A stretch of 64,000 nucleotides of DNA from Streptococcus infantis (GCF_021497965.1 NZ_CP046525.1:1426001-1490000), one strand, 5' to 3'. Numbered from the stretch's first letter, positions 31,452 through 42,822 are shown. The notes: a model not told the origin generated them from the letters alone. Numbers and translations: made by a program.

Positions 31452-33467
31452 TTAATCCAAATGTTCTTTCTTTTGTAGATTTAGAGCTATTATATGCCAT
31501 TCTGGATCCTCTTGCCAGTTAGGGAGAGAACTGATATAGCTTGCTACCTTTCTAGCTTCCTCAAGGATTGGGAAGTCTTCGATGATATCAGCTACATGAA
31601 ACTCTGGTAGACCCGACTGTTTGGTCCCAAAAATCTCACCCGAACCGCGCATTTTCAAATCTTCTTCTGCAAGGACAAAACCATTGGTCGTTTCTGTCAT
31701 GATACGCATGCGGTCTTTCCCAGAATCAGTTTTTGGATTGGCCACTAGAACTGCGTAGGACTGCTTGTCCCCACGACCGACACGACCTCTAAGTTGATGA
31801 AGTTGACTAAGTCCAAAGCGATCAGCATCCATGATAATCATGACTGTTGCATTTGGAACATTGACCCCGACCTCGATAACCGTTGTAGAAACCAAGATAT
31901 CTGTCTTTCTCTCTTTGAATTCCTGCATAATCTGGTCTTTTTCATCACTCTTCATCTTTCCATGTAAGAGGGCAACTTTTGCTTTCCCTGCAAAATGAGT
32001 CGTCAACTCTTCTGAGAGTGCAATGGCATTTTTAAGATCCAGGGCTTCAGATTCTTCGATCAAGGGCGAAATAACATAGGCTTGAGAACCTTTTTGAATC
32101 TCACCTTCCAACCAAGTCAAAACCTGTGGCAGTTGCTCATGCTTAATCCAACGTGTCACGATTGGCTTACGTCCAGCTGGCATCTGGTCAATAATGGAAA
32201 CATCCATATCTCCAAAGGCTGTGATGGCTAAGGTTCGTGGAATGGGAGTTGCCGTCATCATGAGGACATCTGGATTTTCTCCTTTTTCACGTAAAATACG
32301 CCTTTGTCCGACTCCAAAACGGTGTTGCTCGTCGATGATAATCAAACCGAGTTTAGCATAGTCCACCCCATCCTGTATAAGGGCATGGGTACCGATAATT
32401 ACATCAACATCACCCTTAGCAATAGTTTCCAAAACCGTACGTTTTTCTGCAGCTTTTAATGAACCTGTTAGGAGAGCTAGTTTCAAATCAGGAAAGAGAC
32501 TTTCTAGACTTTCAAAATGTTGCTCTGCAAGGATCTCTGTAGGAACCATGAGGGCAGACTGATACCCTGCCGTTACAGCAGCATACATGGCAAGACCTGC
32601 AACCACTGTCTTCCCACTACCAACATCCCCTTGTAAGAGTCGATTCATGTGATGGTCCGACTTCATATCTGTTAGGATTTCTTGCAGGCTTTTTTCTTGG
32701 GCTTGGGTCAGAGCAAAGGGTAACTTTTCTTTTACTGCCCTTAGTTTTTCTTGGGACCAATTCAAGACCAGACCACTTCCATCAACCTTATTTTCAGACT
32801 TGAGGGTCTGTAATTGCATTTGGAAATAAAAGAGTTCCTCAAACTTGATTCGACGAAGGGCCTGTTTGTATTCTGCCAAAGCCTTGGGAAAATGCATGGC
32901 ACGCACAGCCTGACTTCGGGGCATGAGTTTGTATTTATCTAGCAAAGACTGAGGGAGATTTTCCTCTATCAAGAGATCCAGTCCTTGATCAAAGGCGGTC
33001 TTGATGACCTTAACAAGTCCTGCTTGACTGATACCTTGTGCGAGACGATAGACTGGTTGAAGGTCGTCCTCCACTTGGGCTAAAACCTTCATCCCTGTTA
33101 GACTAGCCTTAGCGCGATCCCACTTGCCAAAGACTGCTAAATTCGCTCCTAGCTCAATCTTATCTGCTAAGTAAGGTTGGTTAAAGAAGTTAACGGCAAA
33201 CACAACCTCTCCTTGCTTGAGGCTAAAGCGTAGTCGATTGCGCTTAAAACCATAATACTGAACACTAGCTGGCGTCACTACCTGACCAGATAGGACCGCC
33301 TTCTCACCATCTTCTAACTCTAGCACCTGTTTGGTCTTAAAATCTTCATAACGGAAAGGAAAGTAGAGCAAGAGATCTTGCAGGTTTTCAATTCCTAGTT
33401 TGGCATATTTCTCTGCTGATTTTGGTCCCACTCCAGGCAAGACATGCAAGGGTTGATGTAAATTCAT
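31452..33467 (-). CDS. recG: ATP-dependent DNA helicase RecG
   Basis: 671 residues, standard length. It regresses stalled forks and processes Holliday junctions. The N-terminal wedge/OB domain begins LHVLPGVGPKSAEKYAKLGI and has LSGQVV (about 58). Helicase motifs include RLLQGDVGSGKTVVAGLAM (Walker A, about 280), IIIDEQHRFGVGQR (DEQH), MMTATPIPRTLA, and in the second lobe QLHQLRGRVGRGDKQSYAVL. It is downstream of alr in the acpS-alr-recG operon. Confidence 0.97.
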   Translation of the reverse strand: MNLHQPLHVLPGVGPKSAEKYAKLGIENLQDLLLYFPFRYEDFKTKQVLELEDGEKAVLSGQVVTPASVQYYGFKRNRLRFSLKQGEVVFAVNFFNQPYLADKIELGANLAVFGKWDRAKASLTGMKVLAQVEDDLQPVYRLAQGISQAGLVKVIKTAFDQGLDLLIEENLPQSLLDKYKLMPRSQAVRAMHFPKALAEYKQALRRIKFEELFYFQMQLQTLKSENKVDGSGLVLNWSQEKLRAVKEKLPFALTQAQEKSLQEILTDMKSDHHMNRLLQGDVGSGKTVVAGLAMYAAVTAGYQSALMVPTEILAEQHFESLESLFPDLKLALLTGSLKAAEKRTVLETIAKGDVDVIIGTHALIQDGVDYAKLGLIIIDEQHRFGVGQRRILREKGENPDVLMMTATPIPRTLAITAFGDMDVSIIDQMPAGRKPIVTRWIKHEQLPQVLTWLEGEIQKGSQAYVISPLIEESEALDLKNAIALSEELTTHFAGKAKVALLHGKMKSDEKDQIMQEFKERKTDILVSTTVIEVGVNVPNATVMIIMDADRFGLSQLHQLRGRVGRGDKQSYAVLVANPKTDSGKDRMRIMTETTNGFVLAEEDLKMRGSGEIFGTKQSGLPEFHVADIIEDFPILEEARKVASYISSLPNWQEDPEWHIIALNLQKKEHLD

Positions 33468-33491
33468 GCTCCTCTCCTTTCCTTTTGTTTC

Positions 33492-34595
33492 TTAATGATA
33501 TTCTCTCGGAACTCGATCACTGAGGAGACAAACTACCTCATAATTAATAGTTCCTCGGTAGACTGCTACATCTGTTGCAGTAATTTTTTTGTCCCCGTTT
33601 GAGCCAATCAAAGTTACCTTGGTACCTAATGGATAAAGCTTAGGCAAACGAACCGTGATTTGATCCATGGATACGCGCCCTACGATAGGGCACAATTGTC
33701 CATCCACCAGAACTGAGAAATTCTGCATATCGCGTGTCCAACCATCCGCATAACCGATTGGCAAAGTAGCAATAACTTGCTCACTGTCTGCCTGATAGGT
33801 CGCTCCGTAGCCCATACAAGCCCCAGCTGGAACTGTTTTGACATGAACAATAGCAGTTTCTAAGGTCAAGGCCGGCTTCAGTTCATAAGGCAACTCTAAA
33901 ACTTGTCCGCTTGGATTGAGACCATACATAGAATCTCCCATACGAACTGCATTAAAAATCGTTTCTGCATGCCATAGAGTAGTCGCAGAGTTACTCGCAT
34001 GGACTAGTTCAGGGACTTCTTGCAAGCCAGCGAGTATTTCCTTGAAACATTCCAACTGTTGCTTAAAGTAGCTGTCTGACTCTTCATCTGCAGTTGCAAA
34101 ATGGGTAAAGATCCCTTCAACATTAGCCCCATGTTCCTTGAGCAAAGTTTGAGCCTGTTCTGCCTCGCTTGCACTTCTAAAACCAATTCTCCCCATACCT
34201 GAATCAATTTTAAGATGAACGGTTAAACCTGATAAGTCTGGCTCTGTAGCTATGAGTTTCTGGATCCATTCCAATCCTGCCACTGTTAAGGTAATGGCAT
34301 ACTCCTTAGCCAGTGAAAGAGATTCAACCTCAGATACTCCTAAAATAAGAATCTTCTTAGAAATTCCTGCCTGACGAAGTTCGAGGGCTTCATCGATATT
34401 AGAAACGCAAAAGCCGTTAACATCATCCTGGATAGCCGTCGCAACAGCTACTGCTCCGTGTCCGTAGGCATTGGCTTTTACAACCGCCCATTTAAGGGTA
34501 TCTTTGGGAATGTGAGCTCCCATCTGTTGGATATTGTAGCGGATAGCACCCAGATCGATGAGGGCTTTGGTTGGTCTATGTGGACTAGTTTTCAT
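33492..34595 (-). CDS. alr: Alanine racemase
   Basis: 367 residues from [17 protein letters not shown] seven bases upstream decides this ATG. PLP enzyme that makes D-Ala for Ddl. The PLP-binding Lys lies in [14 protein letters not shown] (about 40) and the second catalytic Tyr in [11 protein letters not shown] (about 263); the metal/carboxylate loop is [10 protein letters not shown]. Its start overlaps the end of acpS by 11 bp, so translation is coupled. Confidence 0.97.
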   Translation of the reverse strand: MKTSPHRPTKALIDLGAIRYNIQQMGAHIPKDTLKWAVVKANAYGHGAVAVATAIQDDVNGFCVSNIDEALELRQAGISKKILILGVSEVESLSLAKEYAITLTVAGLEWIQKLIATEPDLSGLTVHLKIDSGMGRIGFRSASEAEQAQTLLKEHGANVEGIFTHFATADEESDSYFKQQLECFKEILAGLQEVPELVHASNSATTLWHAETIFNAVRMGDSMYGLNPSGQVLELPYELKPALTLETAIVHVKTVPAGACMGYGATYQADSEQVIATLPIGYADGWTRDMQNFSVLVDGQLCPIVGRVSMDQITVRLPKLYPLGTKVTLIGSNGDKKITATDVAVYRGTINYEVVCLLSDRVPREYH

Positions 34596-34947
34596 GATTC
34601 TCCTCCAAAATAACACTAGCTGTCACAAACTGATCTGTATGGCTGATTGATAGCCAAACTTTTCCTGAAAACGGGGATTTGCTGAAGTAGGGAGCTCCTC
34701 TTTCATTGTTCAAGATTTCCAAGTCTTGAAAGCCCAACTTCCCAATTCCCGTTCCCATAGCCTTTGAGAAAGCCTCTTTAGCTGACCAACGACCAGCCAA
34801 ATACTCGACCTGTCTGCGACCTTTGAGACTGGAAAAGCGCTCCATTTCCTTGTCTGTCAAGACACGTCGAGCAAAACCTTCTCTTTTTTCAACTGCATTT
34901 TGTATGGAAGCTAATTCTTCAATATCAATTCCGTGTCCAACTATCAT
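34585..34947 (-). CDS. acpS: Holo-[acyl-carrier-protein] synthase
   Basis: 120 residues from [15 protein letters not shown], the family's usual start and length; an upstream GTG in frame (34992) has no better support, and the ribosome binding site is weak for both. It transfers phosphopantetheine from CoA to acyl carrier protein. Conserved motifs are GIDIEE (Asp Mg ligand), [15 protein letters not shown] (Glu, about 58) and [12 protein letters not shown]. Confidence 0.96.
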   Translation of the reverse strand: MIVGHGIDIEELASIQNAVEKREGFARRVLTDKEMERFSSLKGRRQVEYLAGRWSAKEAFSKAMGTGIGKLGFQDLEILNNERGAPYFSKSPFSGKVWLSISHTDQFVTASVILEENHEN

Positions 34948-34992
34948 TTTTATCAAAAGGAGTTGAGATACCCCCAACTCCATCCTTTTCAC

Positions 34993-36024
34993 TTATTTTG
35001 TTAAGGTAGTATAGATTTCTTCTACCAGGGCTACTGTATTTTCCCATCCTAGGCAGGGGTCTGTAATCGAACAACCAAAAAGTTCTGGTTGATTTTGTCG
35101 ACCATCTGCCAAGTAAGACTCAATCATGAAGCCTCGAACTGTCTTCTTGATTTTTTCATTCCAGTCACGATTGAGCAAAGATTGGCGAACAATTCGAACT
35201 TGCTCCATATATTGTTTCCCTGAATTATCATGGTTGGTATCAATCATGATAAAAGGATTTTCAAGACCCATAGACTCGTAACGTCCAATAGCATCTAAAA
35301 GAGTTTCATAGTAGAAGTTTGGCTCATTCTTCCCATATTCATTCATAGCTCCACGTAAGATTACGTGAGCCAAGGGATTTCCTGAAGTTTCAACTTCTTG
35401 GCCGTGAAAGAGAAAGGTTTGTTTGTTTTGTGCAGCATAGATGGCATTAAACATAACAGACAGATTTCCAGAGGTTGGGTTCTTCATTCCCACTGGTGCA
35501 TCGATTCCTGAAGCTACAAAACGGTGTTCTTGGTCTTCTACTGAACGCGCACCCACTGCATGATAGCTCACCAAGTCATCGACTAATACGAGATTGGCCG
35601 GATACAGCATTTCATCCGCTGTGGTCAATCCAGTTTCTGTAATCACTCGATAATGAAGTTGACGAACAGCCTGCAAACCATTAATCAAGCTTGGAGCCTT
35701 CGAAGTATCTGGCTGATGAACCAAGCCCTTGTAGCCATCTCCATTGGTACGTGGCTTTGCAGTATATACACGCATAACCATGAAAATCTTATCGGCCACT
35801 TTTTTCTGCAAGTCTGCCAAACGACGAGCATATTCAAGCACTGCTTCTTCATTATCAGACGAACAAGGCCCAATGACCAACAAGATGCGGTCATCCTTTC
35901 CTGAAAGGATGTCTGCTAGTTCCTGGTCACGACTTTCCTTATGTTGCAATGCTTCTGCAGATAGCTGTGTTTCCGCCTTAATCGCTTCAATATCGATTTC
36001 TTGACCCTTCTCGATAAATGACAT
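34993..36024 (-). CDS. aroG: DAHP synthase, copy 2 (shikimate pathway entry)
   Basis: 343 residues, class I 3-deoxy-D-arabino-heptulosonate-7-phosphate synthase (PEP + erythrose-4P). Motifs are VIGPCSSDNEEAVLEYARR, VYTAKPRTNGDGYKGLVHQP, and DTNHDNSGKQ near the C-terminus. It is a tandem paralogue of the gene 1 bp upstream (36026-37057), clearly homologous along its entire length. The two copies probably differ in feedback control by aromatic amino acids; which copy responds to what is not visible. Confidence 0.95.
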   Translation of the reverse strand: MSFIEKGQEIDIEAIKAETQLSAEALQHKESRDQELADILSGKDDRILLVIGPCSSDNEEAVLEYARRLADLQKKVADKIFMVMRVYTAKPRTNGDGYKGLVHQPDTSKAPSLINGLQAVRQLHYRVITETGLTTADEMLYPANLVLVDDLVSYHAVGARSVEDQEHRFVASGIDAPVGMKNPTSGNLSVMFNAIYAAQNKQTFLFHGQEVETSGNPLAHVILRGAMNEYGKNEPNFYYETLLDAIGRYESMGLENPFIMIDTNHDNSGKQYMEQVRIVRQSLLNRDWNEKIKKTVRGFMIESYLADGRQNQPELFGCSITDPCLGWENTVALVEEIYTTLTK

Positions 36025-36025
36025 A

Positions 36026-37057
36026 TTATTCTCCTAGTCTTTGGTAGATTTCACGAACAAGAGCTTCAGTATTTTCCCATCCAAGACATGGATCAGTGAT
36101 AGATTTTCCAAAGACCTCTGGTTCATTTTGACGACCGTCTTCTAGATAAGACTCAATCATAAAGCCACGAACATGTTTTTTAATCTTTTCATTCCAGTCG
36201 CGGTTAATCAAAGTTTGACGTACGATACGAATCTGATCCATATACTGCTTGCCTGAGTTGTCATGGTTAGTATCAATGATGATAAATGGATTTTCAAGTC
36301 CCATCTTTTCATACTGGGCAATAGTATCCATTAAATTATCGTAGTAATAGTTCGGAATGTTTTTCCCGTATTCATTGAGGGCACCACGGAGAATGGCATG
36401 AGATAGAGGGTTCCCTGTAGTTTCAACTTCTTTCCCTAGGAAAAGGAAACTTTGTTTATTTTGCGCTGCATAAATACCGTTGAACATCACATTGAGATTT
36501 CCTGATGTTGGATTTTTAAATCCTGTTGGGAAATCTGCTCCACTGGCTACAAAACGGTGTTGTTGATCTTCAACCGAACGAGCTCCAACTGCCATGTAAG
36601 AAATCAAGTCATCGACCAAAGGAAGATTCTCTGGATATAGCATCTCATCTGCTGTTGTCATACCTGTTTCAGAAATAACACGGTAGTGCAGGTGGCGAAC
36701 TGCCTTGATCCCATTGATGAGGCTAGGTGCTTCTTTGGCATTTGGCTGGTGAATCAATCCCTTATAGCCATCACCATTAGTACGTGGTTTAGCAGTGTAG
36801 ACACGCATGACCATAAAGACCCGGTCTTTGACTTCTTCTTGCAGCTTTGCCAAACGCTTAGCATACTCGAGAACTGCTTCTTCATTGTCAGATGAACAAG
36901 GACCAATCACCAACAAAATACGCTGATCTTCACCACGAATAATCGCTTCAAGCTCTTGATCGCGTTGCTGTTTATTGGCCAGCGCTTGTCCTTCTAATTT
37001 AGACAAACTACGAACTTCTTCAATATTAATTTTAGGGCTTTTCGCTGTAAATACCAT
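36026..37057 (-). CDS. aroG: DAHP synthase, copy 1 (shikimate pathway entry)
   Basis: 343 residues, same class I family and motifs as its neighbour (VIGPCSSDNEEAVLEYAKR, VYTAKPRTNGDGYKGLIHQP, DTNHDNSGKQYMDQIRIVRQ). Paralogues one base apart with no indels in the aligned cores indicate an old tandem duplication, also found in pneumococcus. AAGGAGATGAAT precedes the ATG. The two start a run with acpS-alr-recG. Confidence 0.95.
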   Translation of the reverse strand: MVFTAKSPKINIEEVRSLSKLEGQALANKQQRDQELEAIIRGEDQRILLVIGPCSSDNEEAVLEYAKRLAKLQEEVKDRVFMVMRVYTAKPRTNGDGYKGLIHQPNAKEAPSLINGIKAVRHLHYRVISETGMTTADEMLYPENLPLVDDLISYMAVGARSVEDQQHRFVASGADFPTGFKNPTSGNLNVMFNGIYAAQNKQSFLFLGKEVETTGNPLSHAILRGALNEYGKNIPNYYYDNLMDTIAQYEKMGLENPFIIIDTNHDNSGKQYMDQIRIVRQTLINRDWNEKIKKHVRGFMIESYLEDGRQNEPEVFGKSITDPCLGWENTEALVREIYQRLGE

Positions 37058-37080
37058 TATTCATCTCCTTATAAAGCAAA

Positions 37081-37119
37081 CGGACGCCAAGCGAAAATTC
37101 ACTTTTCACTAGGCATCCG
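37081..37119 (-). terminator. Hairpin after secA
   Basis: CGGATGCC/GGCGTCCG stem with a long inner loop that can pair further (AGTGAAAAGTGAA). The T run is short (GTTTGCTTT), so termination may be partial. Confidence 0.55.
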
Positions 37120-37137
37120 CCTGAAAATTAGTCGTTC

Positions 37138-39651
37138 TTAACGTTGTTTACCGTGACAGTTTTTAAATTTCTTACCAGATCCACATGGGCACAAGTCATT
37201 ACGTTTTACTTGGCTGAGGTCCAAATCAGCTGGAAGACTTGTTTGTTGCGCAGCGATATTGCGAGTTGCTGTCGTACTGATATGGTGTTCTGTTTGTGGG
37301 CGTTCTTGTTCATGAATCTGTGCTTTCATCATCAAGCGAGTCACATCAAACTCAATCGAACCAATCATATCGTTAAACATACGGAAGCCTTCTGCTTGAT
37401 ACTCTACAACAGGGTTGTTCTGAGCATAGCCACGAAGACCAACAGCGTTTCTCAACTGATCAAGAGCATCGATATGGTCTGTCCATTTGTTGTCAACTAC
37501 ACGTAGAATCAAGACTTTTTGGAATTCTTTCACAGCTTCTTCGTCACGAAGCTTCGCAACTTGGCTATCGTAGACTTTCAATGCACGTTGGTAAAGTTCA
37601 TCCTTGATAGCTTGATCTGATAACCCCTCTAGGTCTGAAAGTGAAATTGAATCTTCTGGAAGCAAATTGTACTTCGCAAAGTTCAAGATTGCTTCGAGTT
37701 TTTCATCTTGTTTAGAACGAGCATGGCCATCTACAATTCGTCCAATCGTACGGCGAATCATAGCGTGAATTTCTGGAGCCAAGTCACGATCTGCAGTGAT
37801 GACATCATAACGTTGTGCGTAGATAATCTCACGTTGTTCACGCATGACATCGTCATATTGAAGGACTTGTTTACGAGTATCGTAGTTATTTCCTTCAACG
37901 CGTTTTTGCGCTGCTTCAACCTGACGTGTCAACATACGAGATTCAATGGCTTCGTCAGACATATTGAGACGTTCAAAGACACCCTTCAAGCGTTCTGAAC
38001 CGAAACGTTTCATCAAATCGTCTTCGAGTGACAAATAGAATTGTGATTCACCTGGGTCACCTTGACGACCTGAACGTCCACGAAGCTGGTTATCGATACG
38101 ACGGCTCTCGTGACGTTCTGTACCAATGACACAAAGTCCTCCAAGTTCACGAACACCTTCGCCAAGTTTAATATCGGTACCACGACCGGCCATGTTGGTT
38201 GCGATAGTCACCGCACCACGTTGACCAGCATTCATGATGATTTGCGCTTCTCTATAGTGGTTCTTGGCATTCAATACTTCGTGTGGTACGCCTGCTTCAA
38301 CCAATTTCTTAGAAAGAAAATCACTGGTTTCAACAGCAACAGTACCTACCAATACTGGTTGACCTTTTTGGTAACGCGCCTTAACATCTTCAACGACAGC
38401 CTTAAATTTTGCATCGAGGCTAGCGTAGAGAAGGTCTGAATGGTCGATACGTTGGATTGGACGGTTAGTAGGAATTGGAATAACACGGATGTTGTAGATT
38501 TCGCGGAATTCCTCTTCTTCTGTTTTACCAGTACCAGTCATACCTGCCAATTTTTTATACATACGGAAAAGGTTTTGGTAGGTAATCGATGCTGATGTCT
38601 TGGTTTCATCTTGGATTGGCACACCTTCTTTAGCTTCAATCGCTTGGTGCAAACCATCAGAGTAACGACGACCTTCCATGGTACGACCTGTAAATTGGTC
38701 GACAATCAAAATTTCTTGTTCTTCGCTGACCACATAGTCAATATCAAGAATCATGATGTAGTTGGCACGAAGGGCGTTGTCGATAAAGTGAGTCAAAGCC
38801 ACATTTTCGATATCATAAAGGTTTTCTAGTTTGAAGTAGCTTTCAGCCTTGTCAATACCTGAGTCAGACAAACCGATTGTCTTAGACTGAATATCAATGA
38901 TGTAGTCATCTTTATCCAAAGACTTCACAAAATGGTCAGCCATGTGGTAGAGTTGACTTGTTTCAACTGCATTAGCTCCTGAAACGATCAATGGTGTACG
39001 AGCTTCGTCGATCAAGATAGAGTCAACCTCATCGACCAAGGCATAGTTAAGTGGACGTTGAACCATGTTCTCTGCACGTACAACCATGTTGTCACGAAGA
39101 TAGTCAAAACCAATCTCTGAGTTAGTTGAGTAAGTAATATCACAGAGGTAGGCTTCTTTTTTCTCCATTGGAGATTTTGCAGCTAGGTTAATCCCAACTG
39201 ACAAACCAAGCCATGAGTACAACTCACCCATTTCAGTTGCATCACGTTCTGTAAGGTATTCGTTGACGGTAACTACGTGTACACCTTTACCTGAAAGAGC
39301 ATTTAGGTAAACAGGCATTGTCGCTGTCAAGGTTTTACCTTCCCCTGTACGCATTTCTGGAACGTCACCATGGTGAAGAACGATACCACCCATAACCTGA
39401 ACCTTGTATGGGAAAAGCCCAAGAACACGTTTCGCTCCCTCACGTACGACCGCAAAGGCTTCGTACAAGAGTTGGTCAAGCGTTTCACCATTTTGATAGC
39501 GTTGTTTGAATTCTTCTGTTTTTGCTTGCAATTGCTCGTCTGTCAATGCAGCCATTTCATCTTCATATTTGAGGACTTTATCAGCCATCTTTTCTAAGCG
39601 GCGGAGCTCCCCTTTATCATTTTCGATGATTGTTTTTAGTAAATTTGCCAT
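37138..39651 (-). CDS. secA: Preprotein translocase ATPase SecA
   Basis: 837 residues from [22 protein letters not shown] upstream supports this start rather than the 32-codon longer frame. The motor of Sec secretion. Walker [13 protein letters not shown], Walker [14 protein letters not shown], helicase-like [11 protein letters not shown] and [13 protein letters not shown], and a C-terminal zinc SEC-C motif [13 protein letters not shown]. It is the housekeeping SecA rather than the accessory SecA2, judging by length and the SEC-C end. Confidence 0.97.
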   Translation of the reverse strand: MANLLKTIIENDKGELRRLEKMADKVLKYEDEMAALTDEQLQAKTEEFKQRYQNGETLDQLLYEAFAVVREGAKRVLGLFPYKVQVMGGIVLHHGDVPEMRTGEGKTLTATMPVYLNALSGKGVHVVTVNEYLTERDATEMGELYSWLGLSVGINLAAKSPMEKKEAYLCDITYSTNSEIGFDYLRDNMVVRAENMVQRPLNYALVDEVDSILIDEARTPLIVSGANAVETSQLYHMADHFVKSLDKDDYIIDIQSKTIGLSDSGIDKAESYFKLENLYDIENVALTHFIDNALRANYIMILDIDYVVSEEQEILIVDQFTGRTMEGRRYSDGLHQAIEAKEGVPIQDETKTSASITYQNLFRMYKKLAGMTGTGKTEEEEFREIYNIRVIPIPTNRPIQRIDHSDLLYASLDAKFKAVVEDVKARYQKGQPVLVGTVAVETSDFLSKKLVEAGVPHEVLNAKNHYREAQIIMNAGQRGAVTIATNMAGRGTDIKLGEGVRELGGLCVIGTERHESRRIDNQLRGRSGRQGDPGESQFYLSLEDDLMKRFGSERLKGVFERLNMSDEAIESRMLTRQVEAAQKRVEGNNYDTRKQVLQYDDVMREQREIIYAQRYDVITADRDLAPEIHAMIRRTIGRIVDGHARSKQDEKLEAILNFAKYNLLPEDSISLSDLEGLSDQAIKDELYQRALKVYDSQVAKLRDEEAVKEFQKVLILRVVDNKWTDHIDALDQLRNAVGLRGYAQNNPVVEYQAEGFRMFNDMIGSIEFDVTRLMMKAQIHEQERPQTEHHISTTATRNIAAQQTSLPADLDLSQVKRNDLCPCGSGKKFKNCHGKQR

Positions 39652-39750
39652 TTGTTTCCTTACTTTAAATTCTGAATATTTTAGAATGTTCTTTTTATTG
39701 TAGCATATTTGCCAAGTTTTATCAAGAAAGAATCCGTGTTTATGCATGCT

Positions 39751-39778
39751 AAAAGAGGCACATTTAGAGCCTCTTTTT
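39751..39778 (-). terminator. Terminator after lemA
   Basis: AAAGAGGC/GCCTCTTT stem with T-rich sequence on the minus strand side, between lemA and secA. Confidence 0.75.
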
Positions 39779-39830
39779 CATAAATCATCAAACTAGTCTA
39801 GTCATTGTTTTTCTTTTAGGAAGATCAAGC

Positions 39831-40424
39831 TTAATCCTTGGTTGTAGAATTACTAAAATCGACCTTTGGAGCTGTCTTGGCTTCATCACTTTCTTTGAAA
39901 GTTTCCGCTTCTTTAAAGTTCATCATGTTTGCAAAGAGAACCGTTGGAAAACTTCTCAACTTTTGATTGTATTCTGTAGCCGCTTGGTTGTAATCCTTGC
40001 GAGCTACAAAGATACGATTTTCGCTTCCAGCCAACTCCGTCATGAGTTGTTCCACATTTTGATTGCTCTTGAGTTCTGGATAATTTTCTGTTAGCGAAAT
40101 CAAACGTGAGATAGCCGAGCTCAACTCTCCTTGAGCCTCTTGATTTTCTTTTGAAGTTACGGAGCCATTCCCAATTTTAGCACGAGCTTCTGCAATTTGG
40201 GTAAAGACTTCTGTCTCATGGTTCATCTGACCTTTTACAGACTCTACCAAATTTCCAATCAAGTCAGAACGACGTTGAAGAGCTGTCGCTACATCTGCCT
40301 GTGCTTGCTCGACCTTGGTTTGTTCTGATACAAGACCATTATAGGTACCTACTACTGAGCATCCACCTAGCAAGAGAATAGCCAGTAAAATACTTAATAC
40401 ATAAATAATTCCTTTATTTTTCAT
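39831..40424 (-). CDS. lemA: LemA family lipoprotein-like membrane protein
   Basis: 197 residues. The N-terminal membrane segment ends in LLGGC, which may serve as a lipobox. The LemA domain has long helices (YNGLVSEQTKVEQAQADV, RRSDLIGNLVESVKG, YPELKSNQNVEQLMTELAGSENRI, YNQKLRSFPTVLFANMMNF). Its function is not settled; LemA genes are very often paired with a TPM-domain gene as here (spacing 39 bp), suggesting a common membrane task. Confidence 0.88.
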   Translation of the reverse strand: MKNKGIIYVLSILLAILLLGGCSVVGTYNGLVSEQTKVEQAQADVATALQRRSDLIGNLVESVKGQMNHETEVFTQIAEARAKIGNGSVTSKENQEAQGELSSAISRLISLTENYPELKSNQNVEQLMTELAGSENRIFVARKDYNQAATEYNQKLRSFPTVLFANMMNFKEAETFKESDEAKTAPKVDFSNSTTKD

Positions 40425-40463
40425 TTCTTAAACCTACTTATTTCTTTAAATTACATACGAACA

Positions 40464-41306
40464 TTACCAATCATCAGATGAACCACCACCATCAAAGCCA
40501 CCACCGTCCCAGCTACTAGAAGAATCTGAGCCTGAGTCAGACCAAGATGAACCCGAATCGGATGAGTCACTAAACCACCAGCCGCCGTCAGAGGAGTCTC
40601 CCCCTCCGCCACCTCTACCTCTGATAATGGCAATAATGACTCCAACGAAATATATTACCGTCAGGAACATAAAGAAATCTTTTATGGGGTCATTTTTTTG
40701 ACGGCGGTTTGATGAACTAGTTCTATCTCGATTAGATTTTTTCCCACTGATACTTTCGGAATAACGTTTGATATCAGAGGAGTCATCATCAGACGAGAAG
40801 GTCCCAGTTCCTCTATAAAACTGATTGTCCAAACCTTTGGCAATCGCTAGAATTCCTTTACTATAGTCACCAGTTTTAAAATCTGTACGGCTGGCTGCCA
40901 AGATCTGCTTGGTTTGATAGTCTGTTATTCTAATGGCGGTGTTATTACTGGTTTCAATTCTTGATTTACGGTCTTGGACAGCTACTACAATGAGACTTCC
41001 AAAATTATCGCCTGAATAGCCAATCTTCCAAGCCCTAGCGGTTTCATTTGCTACCGTTTCAATGCTTTCACCTTCCAAACTGTCTACGATATAGACACCT
41101 ATTTGAAGCTTTTCTGCCTTTTGACTATTGGTTTCATTTAAGTCACGAATTTGAGTAACTACTTCCTCTGTCAAATAATGATTTGGATCATAAATACCAT
41201 AGTCTGGTTTTTCAGGTGCGGTAAATCCTGATAGGAAGAAAAATGCCATCAGCAATCCAAGTAGACGCACCAAGAATGGATTCTTTAACAATCTATCTTT
41301 TTTCAT
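40464..41306 (-). CDS. TPM domain membrane protein with Gly/Ser-rich tail
   Basis: About 280 residues from MKKDRLLKNPF (AAGGAGG upstream decides it). Signal/anchor about 8-27, a TPM (TPM_phosphatase) domain about 35-165 (YGIYDPNHYLTEEV, IGVYIVDSLEGES, NFGSLIVVAVQDRKSR), a linker rich in Ser, Arg and Asp, one membrane helix (about 213-230, IKDFFMFLTVIYFVGVIIAI), then a cytoplasmic or surface tail almost wholly Gly, Ser, Asp and Trp. This architecture is typical of the LemA partner. Confidence 0.8.
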   Translation of the reverse strand: MKKDRLLKNPFLVRLLGLLMAFFFLSGFTAPEKPDYGIYDPNHYLTEEVVTQIRDLNETNSQKAEKLQIGVYIVDSLEGESIETVANETARAWKIGYSGDNFGSLIVVAVQDRKSRIETSNNTAIRITDYQTKQILAASRTDFKTGDYSKGILAIAKGLDNQFYRGTGTFSSDDDSSDIKRYSESISGKKSNRDRTSSSNRRQKNDPIKDFFMFLTVIYFVGVIIAIIRGRGGGGGDSSDGGWWFSDSSDSGSSWSDSGSDSSSSWDGGGFDGGGSSDDW

Positions 41307-41460
41307 AATAACCTCCTTATGCAAGGAAAATTGTTTAGAGCATTATAGCATTTTGAATCTTACAAAGAAAGTACGTTTCCATTACAAAACCGTGACAAGG
41401 ACCAGGAAAATGATGTTAATTTGATGACAAATTTAGTCCTACGCTCTTGGTATCCTCTAC

Positions 41461-41493
41461 AAAAAAGAAGGTCTGAAAACCTTCTTCTTTTTA
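41461..41493 (-). terminator. Terminator of der
   Basis: AGAAGGT/ACCTTCT stem followed by TTTTTT on the minus strand. Confidence 0.85.
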
Positions 41494-41498
41494 TCGTT

Positions 41499-42809
41499 TT
41501 ATTTCCGTTTTCTTGCAATCAGATGGATTGGTGTTCCTTCAAAGACAAAGGCCTTGCGGATTTGATTTTCCAAGAAACGCAAGTAAGAGAAGTGCATCAG
41601 TTCTTCTTCGTTTACAAAGATAACAAAGGTCGGTGGTTTGGTTGCCACTTGAGTCGCATAGAAAATCTTGAGGCGTTTCCCTTTGTCTGTCGGTGTCGGG
41701 TTGATGGCAATAGCATCCATAATCACATCATTCAAGACAGCTGATGGGATACGAGTATTTTGACTCTCGCTGATTTGCTTAATCATCTCTGGTAATTTGT
41801 GAAGACGTTGTTTGGTAAGAGCTGACACAAAGATAATCGGTGCGTAAGGCAAGTATTGGAACTGCTCACGGATATCCTCTTCCCAGTTTTTCATGGTGTG
41901 GTTGTCCTTATCCAGCGTATCCCACTTATTGACCACGATGATCATCCCTTTACCAGCCTCGTGAGCAAATCCAGCGATACGTTTGTCATACTCACGGATA
42001 CCTTCTTCGGCATTGAGCACCATCAAGACCACATCCGAACGGTCAATGGCACGCATGGCACGCATAACAGAGTATTTCTCAGTATTTTCATAGACTTTAC
42101 CAGACTTACGCATACCAGCCGTATCAATCATGATAAATTCTTGGCCATCTTCATCTTTAAAATGGGTATCAATGGCATCACGAGTTGTACCAGCTACAGG
42201 ACTGGCAATGACGCGGTCCTCTCCAAGGATGGCATTGATCAGACTAGATTTTCCGACATTTGGACGACCAATCAAACTGAATTTGATGACATCTGGATTT
42301 TCTTCTTCAACTTCATGTGGAAGATTTTCGACGATAGCATCCAACACATCTCCTGTACCAATCCCGTGAACAGATGAAATTGGCAGTGGTTCACCCAAGC
42401 CTAGTGCATAAAAATCATAGATATCATTTCGCATCTCAGGATTGTCCACCTTGTTGACTGCAAGGATGACCGGTTTATGGGTTTTATAGAGTTTACGAGC
42501 TACGTATTCGTCAGCATCTGTGATTCCTTCTTTTCCAGAAACGACAAAGACGATGACGTCTGCCTCTTCCATGGCAATTTCTGCCTGGTGCTTGATTTGT
42601 TCCATAAATGGAGCATCAACATCGTCAATCCCTCCAGTATCAATCATACTGAAAGAACGGTTGAGCCACTCACCAGTAGCATAGATACGGTCTCGTGTTA
42701 CTCCTTCGACATCTTCTACGATTGAGATGCGTTCCCCTGCAATACGGTTAAACAGGGTTGATTTCCCAACATTGGGACGTCCTACAATGGCAACAGTTGG
42801 TAAGGCCAT
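41499..42809 (-). CDS. der: Ribosome biogenesis GTPase Der (EngA)
   Basis: 436 residues with two tandem GTPase domains, unique to Der: G1 motifs [13 protein letters not shown] (about 9) and [13 protein letters not shown] (about 182), G3 DTGG/DTAG, G4 NKVD and NKWD, and the C-terminal KH-like domain ([11 protein letters not shown]). It is needed for 50S assembly. It has its own terminator, with the dnaI-nitroreductase genes upstream. Confidence 0.97.
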   Translation of the reverse strand: MALPTVAIVGRPNVGKSTLFNRIAGERISIVEDVEGVTRDRIYATGEWLNRSFSMIDTGGIDDVDAPFMEQIKHQAEIAMEEADVIVFVVSGKEGITDADEYVARKLYKTHKPVILAVNKVDNPEMRNDIYDFYALGLGEPLPISSVHGIGTGDVLDAIVENLPHEVEEENPDVIKFSLIGRPNVGKSSLINAILGEDRVIASPVAGTTRDAIDTHFKDEDGQEFIMIDTAGMRKSGKVYENTEKYSVMRAMRAIDRSDVVLMVLNAEEGIREYDKRIAGFAHEAGKGMIIVVNKWDTLDKDNHTMKNWEEDIREQFQYLPYAPIIFVSALTKQRLHKLPEMIKQISESQNTRIPSAVLNDVIMDAIAINPTPTDKGKRLKIFYATQVATKPPTFVIFVNEEELMHFSYLRFLENQIRKAFVFEGTPIHLIARKRK

Positions 42810-42822
42810 GTTTTCTCACTTT

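Noticed and set aside
41856-42377. 173-codon plus-strand ORF opposite der
   Set aside because: Antisense shadow of a highly conserved GTPase; no ribosome binding site, no family resemblance.
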